Positions 34,112 to 44,905 of a stretch of 64,000 nt of DNA are shown here, piece after piece. The notes under the pieces were generated by a model. It saw only the letters and a list, made by a program, of their open reading frames with translations, had not been told where the DNA came from and made no database searches. Each line of letters begins with the position of its first letter. Position 1 is the first letter of the stretch. Both the position numbers and the translations under genes were made by a program. Source of the DNA: Pisolithus tinctorius (Eukaryota; Basidiomycota; Agaricomycetes; Boletales; Pisolithaceae); NCBI GenBank assembly GCA_024663395.1, contig JANFAH010000019.1:868001-932000 (forward strand), in the 5' to 3' direction.

Positions 34112-34873
34112 CTAAAAATTGGGCCAAAATGGGCCATTAGGAACTGGAGTCACATACACCAATCCTTTGTTGTAGTTGGTGGTATAAGCTTGCAGTGCTG
34201 TGGCAAACATCTTGAACCTCTTATGACTATTGTCAGGCATGCTGGTGACACATGCCTGAACCACCAGCCTTCTGATTGTTAGCTGTATAGATAAATATTA
34301 TCTGAAAGTGGAACTGACCGTTGGAAAAAAATGCCAACTTCCTGTCCTACTGTGATGACATAGTAGCCATCAATACTGTCCATGGTGTCAGGAGGCAGAA
34401 ATGTCAATGGATGGGGCCAAGGAAAGTGGAGAGGGAAAACCGGCACAGGGCATGGAGCTGTAGGCAGGGGACTACTTGGGGCCAGTGCCAGCTGTTGGGT
34501 GGGGGGAGTTGACTTGGGCGAGCGATGAGATTTAGGAGTGGATGTTGGGCTAGTCACCAAGTGGGAGGAAACTGTCGACACAGGCATCCTTGACCTGGGT
34601 GATGCCTGTAGTATGTGTGACAGCATCTGGATCTGTGGTGTATGCGGTGTCTGGGGAATGCATGAAAATGTTATAGACTCTTCTGTCATTGTCCAAGTCC
34701 AAGTGACTGTGTCGCAGTTGATATCTGTAGGCAATATGTAGTTAGTAGCAATCACCATGGCAGATAGAAAAAGATTAATTACCTGAGAGCTGCATTGACT
34801 CTAGCAACTCATGAAGTGCACTAGAGGAATAGCAACAGGATAGGCCAGAGCATGAGCAGGACTCTTCACTCAT
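34112..34873 (-). CDS. Three-exon gene with RNase H1 N-terminal (viroplasmin-like) domain
   Basis: Exons 34873-34783, 34724-34319 and 34271-34112: 657 bases, 218 aa, one open frame. Introns start GTAATT and GTCAGT and end TACAG and ATCAG; phases 1 and 2 fit exactly. The middle is a Ser/Thr/Pro-rich linker. The C-terminal domain reads DGYYVITVGQEVGIFF and, across intron 2, continues to an AYTTNYNKGLVYV end. This matches the small fold at the N-terminus of eukaryotic RNase H1, which binds RNA/DNA hybrids. Basidiomycete genomes have many stand-alone copies with Pro-rich linkers. No RNase H catalytic domain follows. The start may lie further upstream in another exon. Confidence 0.7.
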
Positions 34874-35099
34874 CAAGTTATCAAGCTGGTGGGACAGTGC
34901 ACTGGAGGTATTGGAACAAGGAGGTTAATAAGCTGTCAAGTATATGATATGATCACATGGCAAATGTCAAGCTTGTGTAGGAGCAGGAAACATGTCATGA
35001 ACAAACAATGAGCCTAGGGAAATTATGGACAAAGCAGCCAAGAAATAGAACTTGCCTTTCCCTCGGTCTAGTGTGAGAAGTCTGCTCAGCAGGGTTGCA

Positions 35100-38090
35100 A
35101 GGAGTCACATGCACTTGGCTTATGCATACAGTTTACAACCAGAAGATACTTGCAGTGAAGGCAGCAGAAGCCCAAAATGACCAGGCAGAGAGAATTGGCA
35201 GTGAGTATCAGCTATGATTCCCACCCAGAAGAGTACAAGGAACTTACCCTGATGAAGAGATGATGCTGGAGGCACTGGCCAACATGCAAGCATTGCATAG
35301 GTATAATGGTCAAGCTAAAGGACAGAGATATATATTGATAACTCAGATAGCTGGGAGGATTGTGAGGAGGCCATTCTTGATGGTGTGTTGGACAGTACTC
35401 ACAGTCTGGAGATTAGCAATGCAGGCGGGGAGCTGAGTGACTTGATAAGAGATATGTATTCAGATTTTGAAGCAGGGTAAGAACATGAACTTACTCAAAA
35501 ATCATTCTAACTGAGTATGTACCCTGCAGGTCAGAAAAGCACACAAAGCATGTGATCATTGCATGTGCCAAGATCGAATTATTTGACACAGTCAGGCATT
35601 TGATTTGCAAATGCCCACACTCACTCGCTCTTACCTGGAATGGAGCCATGCTCAAGCCTCGATGCCAGCTGGGGGCCATTTTGTGGAGAGGGCAGAGGCT
35701 GAGGATCTGGGCAATGGATTGAGCACTGGAACTTGGAGAGTGCATGTGGTGGACATGTTTCATGGGCCATTATAGTTCTGTGTGAAGGGTGTTACTGATG
35801 GCAACCATTTAGGTGCTGAGAAAGTGAATCTTGTAATCAGTGCAGATGACTCTTACATCACCTCCACACTTGTGAGGCAAGGATTCATGCCATGCTCCCC
35901 AATCAGACCTTCCATGGCTATCACAATCAATGCTCTTGAACTATACCATGTCACTTGCCTCCATATTCCACATTTCTCCATTCAGGCCTTTGTCAAGACC
36001 ATCTGTGATTTACAAGGTGTAAGTATTTCGTCTTGGATCTGGCAGTCTACTGATACACAACAGGTCGCATTCTGGCACTACTTATCCCATCAGTTCTCCA
36101 TCGTGCTCAATCTCTACCTCAACATCTTAAATGGAGTGGAAGCCCTTGTTATGGAAGCATTGTCTCGGATATCTAACAACTGGCACTTGCAGCATGCATG
36201 TCCTGCATGCACCTACGAGTTGAAAGATGAGCCCCATCTCAAGTTCAAGATCCTATATGCTATGGACAGTAATGATTCCTTGAAGCATATACTCTGTTGC
36301 ATTGTGGAAGATGAAGACTCACATGAGCTGCCTACAACTCAAAAGGTACCAACAACATGCTACCTCTCTCATGAATTTGTTGATTCTTTTGCCCAAAGTG
36401 CTCCCATTCAAAGTACAAGCAAGGATGTTGAGGTAAGTTCAAGTTTGAATTCTCTTGTAGTCATCTTCATGCAAAGTTGGTCAGACAGGAGATGAGAATC
36501 CATGCACCAGTCATTGGAAGAACATGGACAAGCAGAAGACAAAACAGACATGGGGAGTCTATGATGAGACTTGGATATTCCTGGCTGTTTGCCAGCATGG
36601 GATATCATTGCTCATTGCTGACATGGTACAGAGTGGAGAACTGTGAGTATATCTCTCATTACAGCAGAAGTAACAATAAATTCAAATCACAGCACCAAAT
36701 ATCCAATTGCCATTGTGTCAAGGCTGATGAAGGTATTCAGGGCCGATCTCAGAGGTGGATACAACATTGGGTGTCAGTTCTCTACCACCCTTGCAAAGAG
36801 TGTTATTGGCAAGGACATTGAGCAGAATTGACATACCTGCCTGGTCCCAGCATTTCATGGTCATGCTCACCAGCAATTGTGTCAACTTTCTCACCTGACA
36901 GTCTATACCAAAGGACTGGGCCTTGAAGACCTCAAAACATGTGAGAGGATGTTCTCCAAGTCTAATGCACTCGCATCCTCATTATGCTATGCAAGTGCTT
37001 TCCATCGTCAGCAAGCAATCAACACATATTTTTCCCATAATGATGCATATGAAGTATATGTGAGTATATGTCAGAATGCATTTCATGTTCCCCCATACTG
37101 TCCTCTAACAGTCGTGTGTGTAGTGAACTTCATATATAGCAAATATAAGCAAGCACTATCAATCATACAGGACTGTGAATTCATGTTGCTGTCACTCAAA
37201 TGTGAACTTGGGGTCACCACTGATATCGAGTTCACTATGTGGCTTCAGGAGGAGCAAAGCTATTTAGAAGGGCTTGAGATGGAACCTCTAAATGAGACCT
37301 TACAGATGGAGTACTGGCAGGCATTGGTGAACCTTGAAGTGAGCAAGTAAGTTCTCATAACACTGCTGGTTGCTAAAGTTAATTCCCCTTAGGAAGGATC
37401 TAGACTTGAAATCTGCACTATGGGATGTCACAACACCTTCTGACCCGAAGGACTATGCTACATACATGCACAAGACTCAGAAAGTGGAGACAGCTCACCA
37501 GCATGCCATAGAAATGTACAACAAGGATCTTCACATTGTCCAGGATCTCAAGAGTAAGCTCAACATTGATAGCCATTGGATGCCTAAGTGACCTGAATGG
37601 CACAATGCTGCACGTCTTGTCACAAAGAGGACTTTCCAGCATGTGCTGGACCATTTAGAAGCCCTTGTCATTGCATGGATATTTGAGCTCTTGAAAATGA
37701 ACCATGTGGGTACCAGTGAGTGTTTAGTCCATATCATTTCACATTGGTCATTGGTGCTCACCACAGCTACAGGATACAAGATGTGGAAGCACATTGCAAA
37801 GGCACTGCAAGTGTGCTCCAGTGCAATTTGTAAAGCACTTGAACAATATAATACTGCTGCATGTGCCATGGATCCCCCCTGTTGCATTCTCAAGTGGGAC
37901 AAGGTAGTTGAATATGCCTTTATCACTGAATTCAACCTCCCTCAAGATGCCCAGCAAGATGTGTCACAGCAACCATGGGTGACACTGGCTGGACATAGCA
38001 CAATGGACCATTACTTCAAGTTGTTGCATGCTCAAGAGGAGATTGAATGCCTAGAGGTCGAAGCCTGTAGGCTATTGACATAGTTGAGAG
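35100..38090 (+). pseudogene. KDZ-type transposase gene, multi-exon, lightly broken
   Basis: The order of conserved segments matches fungal KDZ transposases: a WRVHVVDMF start and LVRQGFMPCSP (35730-35900), CPACTYEL and AMDSNDSLK (36195-36290), YLSHEFVD (36360), WKNM and the DET..FLAVCQHG catalytic-type segment (36520-36610), GGYNIGCQF (36755), FHGHAH.QLCQL (36855), ERMFSKSN (36935), YASAFHRQQ (36990), then C-terminal HIAKALQ, VVEYAFI and MDHYFKL. Introns include 36019-36063, 36433-36484 and 36643-36692, with others near 37062, 37347 and 37712. TGA or TAG codons near 35700, 35773, 36829 and 37590 break it. The 5' cysteine (CxC) exons are not clear; 35160-35530 may be remnants. I see no terminal inverted repeats. 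Confidence 0.82.
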
Positions 38091-38547
38091 ACAAGGAGTG
38101 CTTCCTGGATGAGAGAAAGCAGCAGGCATGAGCTCTCCACCCCCCATTAGCTCATCAGATAGCTCATTACCACTCAATACACAGTTGCTTCACCTCCCAA
38201 CACCTCAAGTGCCTGCATGACATCACCAAGCTGCCTGGCTACAAGGGCTCTCTCTCTTTTGGTGAGAGCATGCAAACAGGCCCTGGTGAAAGTGCCTCTA
38301 AGCCGCATGTCATCATACTGCCCTTGTTAATCAACACTGTTTGCTCTCAGTTGATGGATTCCAATGATATAGACACTCAGGAGAATCTGGAGGAGGAGGA
38401 GAAGGAGGAGACTTCACATATGGTGCTGGAGGTCCTTGATGCTACTATTTACAAAAGTACTACTTGACTTAGTTTTTCTGTAGATAAATTTCGAGCGTAA
38501 ATTCATCAACCTCCGCAGGGGATATTAAGTATGAGTACCATCATGTG
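38091..38547. other. 3' flank of the KDZ gene, no gene recognised
   Basis: A short acidic frame (38270-38467) could be a final exon or 3' flank. Nothing else recognised. Confidence 0.35.
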
Positions 38548-39007
38548 CTCCCAAGTAAGGTAAAGAAAATGCAATGCTAATAAGTGCACAGTTGAGGGAG
38601 ATATGTGCAAAACATGAGCTCATTGTGGGTAACAACAAGCATGAGGGGGCATGAGGGGCAGCAGCTGTCATGACAACCACTGACATCAGAGAACTATAAA
38701 TACAACAACAACATTACAAATACATCACATGCAGGGTAGCACTTTCCAACATCGCTGTTCAGTGGTAGCCAGTAACAAATAGAATGGTCATGTGTTCCTG
38801 AGTAAGGTAAAGAAAGTCCAAGGCAAATTTGTACACAATTGGGGGAGATATACACAAAATACGAGCTCGTTGTGGGCAACAGTGAGCATGGGAGGGTGGC
38901 AACTACCACCAATGTTGCCAACGAGCACAAGGGGGCATGGGGGGGTGGCCATTGCCACTGACATCACATGGCATAAATAGAGTACTATTTCCTCCAGGCT
39001 ACTGGAG
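38548..39007 (+). repeat. Two diverged direct copies of an LTR- or promoter-like unit
   Basis: About 240 bp apart, both contain AAGTAAGGTAAAGAAA, a GGGGGAGATAT-type stretch, a GAGCTC.TTGTGGG stretch and an A/T box before the end (CTATAAATA near 38694, CATAAATAG near 38973). This looks like duplicated U3-type sequence. Copia H inserted at the end of the second unit. Confidence 0.45.
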
Positions 39008-39241
39008 TGTTCATATGTGGTGCCTGTGCACCTCAATTCGCATTTTATCACTTATTATATTCTTTTCTCACCCTACAGACTTCTAATGGACACTTAGCTT
39101 CACTCTGAGTGTCCTTGGTTTGCTTTTGTTTATTATTTACATTTGTTTATCATTTTTGCGCACTTACTGCACTGTGCCCAGTGAAGTTTTCTTCAGTCTC
39201 TTACACTGGGCACAAGTCCCCAGATTGTGGTTATCTGAACA
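39008..39241 (+). repeat. 5' LTR of H
   Basis: 234 bp, TGTTCATATG...CTGAACA, identical by eye to 43728-43961. Confidence 0.95.
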
Positions 39242-39256
39242 GGTTATGAGCCCTGC
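39242..39256 (+). promoter_or_regulatory. H primer binding site, tRNA-iMet anticodon type
   Basis: GGTTATGAGCCCTG directly follows the LTR. Its complement contains GCTCATAACC, the anticodon stem-loop of initiator methionine tRNA. Copia elements are known to use half-tRNA-iMet primers cut at this loop. Confidence 0.75.
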
Positions 39257-39425
39257 GCTTTAGGACTCTCCAGACGTGCCATACGCCACATCATCCACCT
39301 CTGCGCAAAGTTTCGACTGACCCAGACCACACCCCCGCTCTCTATTGCATTTTTTTGCACTCCCTGAGCTTCAAGACTCACCCAATCCACCTTCCTACCC
39401 CTCCTCTCACTCGATATTTGCCAGA

Positions 39426-42400
39426 ATGACTGAGGAACACTCCCACTCGTCATTTTCTGTCACTAAACTCACCTCATCGAACTACAACACCTGGAAAGGC
39501 GAAATGAAGGCTTTCCTCCACACCAAAGGCCTCTGGACCATCGTTAATGGCATTGAAAAGCGCCCAGATGAGTCCAAAACCGAAGCTCGAAGTAAATGGG
39601 ACATTAGAGCAGACAGAGCGGCTGGAGAACTCTATCTAGCGCTTTCTAGCAAACAAAGGACGCATGTGGAGGCTGTCCAGGATGACCCAGTCCAAATCTG
39701 GACTACCCTCGCCTCTATCCACCTCCAACAGCGCCCTGGTGCTCGATTTAATGCCTGGGATGATTTCTTTTCGATCAGGAAGCAACCAGATGAGTCCCTG
39801 TCCTCCCTAATCACTAGAATCGAGGATTCCATGTCCAGAATCCAAGAACTGCGCCCCAGGGACTCAGCTACTCCCTACACCATCAAGGACCTGGACAATG
39901 AGCTTGTCTGCATGGCCATGGTGTGCTTTCTGGGCGAGGATTACTCGCATTTTGCATCTTCCTTACTTCTCTTCCAATCCCTGGACAAGGAGAAGCTAAA
40001 AGAGGCCTTCCTTGCTGAAGAATCACAGCAAAAACGACGCCCTGAAGCCCCTACATCTGAGACCACGCTATTCAGCTCCTCCAGCAATTGCAAGTGCTGT
40101 ACATCGACCCCATGCTCGTTTTGCGAATTCTTAGGACACTGTGTCCATAAATGCCAAAACCTGGCAAAAGCGAAGTCCCTCTATCTCTCCCAGAAGTGCC
40201 AGCGCAATAAAAAGCCTGCCAACACCGCAAATCAGGCCTCCAGCTCATCCCAGTCGACTCAAGGCACAAGCACCACATCCGCCACCTCCCCACCGAAGGA
40301 GAATGCCGCCCAAGCAGTAGAATTTGCTGGAAATGCAAGTCTTCGTTCCTCTGACCCCTCCTTGCTTCTCTGCCCCCTCCAGCTCGATGCTGACACTTCT
40401 TGGATCGCAGACACAGGCACCACTGCTCATATGATGCCTCATTGCCATTGGCTGTGAAATTACAGCCAAAAATGCATTCCTGTGAAGTTAGCAGACAATA
40501 AAATTGTCTATTCAGCTGGAGTTGGATCAGTGGTGTTCCAGCCTGTAGTGGGGGGTCAAAAGCGTCGAGCTGTCGAGTTTAGCAATGTCCTGCATGTCCC
40601 TGACCTGTGCAATAATCTATTATCTGTTTTATATCTCTGTCGCAATAAGGGCTTCACTGTAAGCATCAATTCTTCGCAGATCGCATTCAGGCAGCGCCCC
40701 TGCCATACCCTCTTCATTGCACGAATATCGGAGCAAAACTCGGCCTTCCTTGAGGGTGAGACCATCCCCATCACTCAATATGCTTCTGCAGCAACCACTC
40801 TGCCACTGGATCTTGACCTCTGGCACAGAAGGCTTGCTCACCATCATCTGGCAGGCATTAAATCGCTGATAGACCGAAATCTGGCCACTGGGATGGTCAT
40901 TGAGTCGAAATCCACTCCTGATCCCATCTGTGAGCCCTGCCTAGCTGGCAAGATGCATGCAAATCCATTCCCCAGCTCCTCCAATCACGCCTCCAGGCCC
41001 CTAGAACTCGTCCACAGCGATGTACACTCTGTAGGGCATGCCTCCTTCTCTGGATTCAAATACTGGGTCACTTTCATCGATGATTATTCACGCTATCGCT
41101 TTGTTTTGCCTATCAGAGCTAAATCAGAGGTCTTCAAAGCCTTTAAGACCTTCAAGGCCTTTGCAGAGAACCAGAGCGAACGAAAAACCAAGATCTTGCA
41201 CGATGATAAAGGAGGAGAGTATATGAGCAACTCCTTCATCAATTTCACCACCCAGTGTGGTATCCTGCACCAGCACACTGTCAGGAATCGCCCTCAGCAG
41301 AATGGAGTTGCTGAACAAGCTAATAGGGTGCTTTCAGAGCGAATTACTGCGATGCTGGACGAGTCTGGACTCCCCAAAGCCTTCTGGGGTGAGTGCCTCA
41401 CATCCCTGGTCCATGTATGGAACAGGTGCCCCACTGAGGCTGTCCCAAATGCGACCCCATATGAACTATGGCATGGACACAAGCCAGACCTCTCCCACCT
41501 TCGAGTCTGGGGCTGCACTGCCTATGTGCATGTCCAGAAAGACAAGAGGCACCCCCTGGAGGCTCATGTGGAGAAATGTGTGTTTATTGGATATCCTGAA
41601 GGCTACAAAGGTTGGAAATTCTATAATCCCACCTCCAAGCGCACCATCATCTCAGAAAGGGCTGACTTTGATGAGAGATACTTCCCACTGGCTACTCGCC
41701 CTTCCAAACCTTCCCTTCCTGCGCCAGTTGCTCCCAACTCGCCCACAATCTCACCCATGCCTCTGACCAACAATTGCCCACCACCTGCTTCTGATTACTA
41801 CCATTCCCAACCATATTTGGACTCAGAAAGCGAGTCTGATGATGTCCTGGATCAGGGGGGAGATGAAGACCTTGCAGCAGGTGATCCAGAACCCATTCAG
41901 CCTCCAGCAGCTATCCCAGAGCTCGTCCCACCGCCTCCTCGCACTCCATCACCTGTACCACCTCCCAGACCTCCCAGTCCTATCAGAATTGGTGCTAGAT
42001 TGCCTCCAAGGCGAAGACAAAAGCCTAGGGAGTGGTGGAAGCTCTCCCCTGCGCAGTTGGATGATGTAGTTGATGAGGTTGACAGTGATGATGAACTGGC
42101 CATGTCTGCAGCTCTCCCTGAGGAGCCATTGACTTATGCTGAAGCCATGAAGCACCCTGATGCGGAAAAATGGCGAGAAGCTGCCCTAGAGGAGTTAGCT
42201 GCTCATCAGAGCAATGGCACTTGGAAACCCATCCCTAGGCCTCCTGGGAGCAAAGTTATTGGCTCCAAGTGGGTATTTAAAGTCAAGCGCAATGCTGATG
42301 GCTCCATCGATCGCTACAAAGCTCGCCTGGTTGCCAAGGGTTATAACCAGCGCCCTGGCTTCGATTATCTCGAAGTTTTCGCCCCTACAGCTCGTCTTTC

Positions 42401-43700
42401 ATCCATCAGAGTCATTCTGGCTCTTGCAGCGCTCCAGGACCTGCAGCTGCGATCAATTGATGTCTCCCATGCCTACCTGAATGGGGAGATGGATTGCGAA
42501 GTCTATATGGCCCAACCTGAGGGATTTGTAGAGGGAGATCCCAAATCACAGGTGTGTCTACTCCAAAAAGCGATCTATGGCAGCAAACAGGGTGGAAATC
42601 GCTGGAACAAGAAAATGCGCTCAGTTCTCGAATCCCTAGGCTTCAGACAAACATATTCTGATGCCAGTATCTACATCTACTCCCACAATGATGTCACCAT
42701 CATCCTTCCTGTGTTTGTCGATGATATGACTCTTGCCTCACACTCTGCAGCTGCCATCGACTCCTTTGTCTCACAATTGGGTCAGCACTTCAAAATCCAT
42801 GACCTGGGCCCTACCACTCAGCTGCTAGGAATAAAAATTGACAGAGACCGCACAAATCGCTCTATTTCGCTCTCTCAGCGCCAATACTGCCTAGATGTCT
42901 TGGAGCGGTTTGGCATGGCTGATTGTAAGCCAATATCGACTCCTATGGAGCCCAACCTTCGCCTATCTCGCCAGCAATCTCCTCAGACCCCTGAGGAAGC
43001 TGAATCCATGCACAAGGTCCCATATCTATCTGCTGTGGGTGCCCTGATGTATCTAGCAACCACAACTCACCCAGACATCGCCTACACTGTTGGAGTTCTA
43101 GCCAGATTCAATTCTAATCCTGGCTGGACTCACTGGCTGGCTGTCAAACACCTAATGCGCTATCTGAAGGGCACTCTGGATTATACCATCACATATTCCC
43201 CTGATCCTTCAACTTCAGAACTGTTTACCACCTTCTCTGATGCAGATCATGGTGGCTGCAAGGATTCTGGTCGCTCCACAGGTGGTTATGTGGTGAAGAT
43301 GGGTACTGGAGCAGTTTCCTGGTCCTCTAAGCTACAGGGAGTCTTCGCCTTATCTACAACAGAGGCAGAGTACATGGCAGCTGTCCAAGCTGGGAAGGAG
43401 ATCAAATGGATGCGCAATTTACTGCAGGAAATTGGTCTTTCACTCTCCACTCCATCCTCGCACATTGACAATCAATCTGCAATCTCAGTAGCAAAAAACC
43501 CTGAACATCATGGGAGAATGAAGCAACTCGACCTCTGCTACTACTGGCTGAGAGATGCTGTCCAAGACAACCTCATTTCGCCTGTTTTCATCCCTACAGT
43601 CGAACAGGCAGCTGACCTCCTCACCAAACCCTTACATCGCACCAAGGTGATCGAGTTTTGCAAGATGCTGGGACTTGGCTCATCAGGGGGGAGCACTTGA
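39426..43700 (+). pseudogene. gag-pol: H gag-pol polyprotein with a single TGA
   Basis: From the ATG at 39426 to TAG/TGA at 43700: gag with a UBN2/copia-type core, a short CX2C..H..C knuckle (about 40110-40155), protease DTGTT (about 40410), integrase with HHCC (from about 40820) and D-D-E (SDVHS, DDKGGEY, Glu after PQQNGVAEQ), RT (YGSKQGG, FVDDM near 42715) and RNase H (STTEAEYMA near 43365; DNQSAI). The frame is broken only by TGA at 40455-40457 within the protease. The codon context fits CGA (Arg) changed at a CpG. An upstream in-frame ATG at 39345 exists but is less likely. Confidence 0.93.
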
Positions 43701-43727
43701 GTGCAGAGGTGCACATTCAGGGGGGAG

Positions 43728-43961
43728 TGTTCATATGTGGTGCCTGTGCACCTCAATTCGCATTTTATCACTTATTATATTCTTTTCTCACCCTACAGAC
43801 TTCTAATGGACACTTAGCTTCACTCTGAGTGTCCTTGGTTTGCTTTTGTTTATTATTTACATTTGTTTATCATTTTTGCGCACTTACTGCACTGTGCCCA
43901 GTGAAGTTTTCTTCAGTCTCTTACACTGGGCACAAGTCCCCAGATTGTGGTTATCTGAACA
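43728..43961 (+). repeat. 3' LTR of H
   Basis: 234 bp, preceded by GGGGGGAG. Followed by the TGGAG target copy. Confidence 0.95.
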
Positions 43962-44286
43962 TGGAGTACTACACACTAAGTACAATTATTATTGAAGAGA
44001 TATTGAAGGAGGCAGAAAGTATAGTATTTTCCCTCTATTAAGAGGGTGTCCCACACATTATTATTACCTCTAATAAGATTGGGAGGGTGGGAATCACAGG
44101 TGGTGGATTAGGCAGTAAAAAAATACCAGTGATGCACTCCATATGTGTGCCATAAATATAATAGATGTAAGTTGTGCTGCATCTCTCACTTTTTTGCAGG
44201 ATGGTGATAGCTTCCTGTTTATCATAGGATCTTCCTGACAGGCCAAGCAATTCCAGAGTTATTTGCATATTTGTGGGAAGGCCCAC
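43962..44286. other. No gene recognised
   Basis: Old flank of the H target site; AT-rich, no repeat match or conserved frame seen. Confidence 0.35.
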
Positions 44287-44905
44287 CCTTGAGGTCTCAT
44301 CATCATATCTTGCGTGTTGCTATGCTGTTTCTCTCGTCTTTCTGGTCGTTTGTTTCCCTCGCTCAGCCCTCGCTGGGGACGCCTCATTCATCCAATTCCA
44401 TGTGGTTTTTATAGAGATATGACCATTTTTGTGTTAGGAGGGCTGTGCGATGCTTATGTGCATACCTTGTGACTGGATGGTCAGGTTAGTGTGGTTCCCT
44501 TTTCTCTGCACTCTTATAGGTGTTTCCTACCACCTCCCATCATTTTTTGTTGATCCCCCCAGCCATTGTTATTCAGGCGACTCTCCTCTCCCCACCTTTG
44601 AGGACTTGAGATCATATCTCACGTGTTTCTCCGCCGTTCCTCTCGGTTTTTGCGCAGTTTGTTCCCTTCCCTTAACCCTTCTTGTGGATACTTTTTTCAT
44701 CCAGTTCCGTGCAGTCATCGTCGAGATATGCCTGTTTTTGTATTCAGAGGGTGGTGAGCCACTTTGGGTATAGCTCTGGATTGGGTGGTCGAAATGGCAT
44801 GATTCCTTTTTCTGGTGTATGTCTGCAGGTTCCCTACCATCTGCCATAGCTTGGTGTTGATCCCCCCAGCTGTTGTCACTCGGGGGTCTCCCCTCTCCCT
44901 CCCCT
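44287..44905 (+). repeat. Diverged tandem duplication, about 310-bp units
   Basis: Unit 1 is about 44290-44596 and unit 2 about 44597-44905. Both pass through ATCATATCTYRCGTGTT, a TTCATCCARTTCC stretch, a TTTTTGTRTT stretch and TTGATCCCCCCAGC, ending in CTCCCCTCTCC. Not coding. The first unit keeps more CpG than most surroundings. Confidence 0.6.

Larger units (their letters stand above)
39008..43961 (+). mobile_element. H, near-intact Ty1/copia retrotransposon
   Basis: 4954 bp with two 234-bp LTRs (39008-39241, 43728-43961) that I read as identical. A perfect 5-bp duplication TGGAG is at 39003-39007 and 43962-43966. Single gag-pol frame with one stop. A G-rich polypurine tract (about 43720-43727) precedes the 3' LTR; a second AGGGGGG run is at 43685. 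It is the youngest insertion in the window by LTR identity. Confidence 0.95.
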
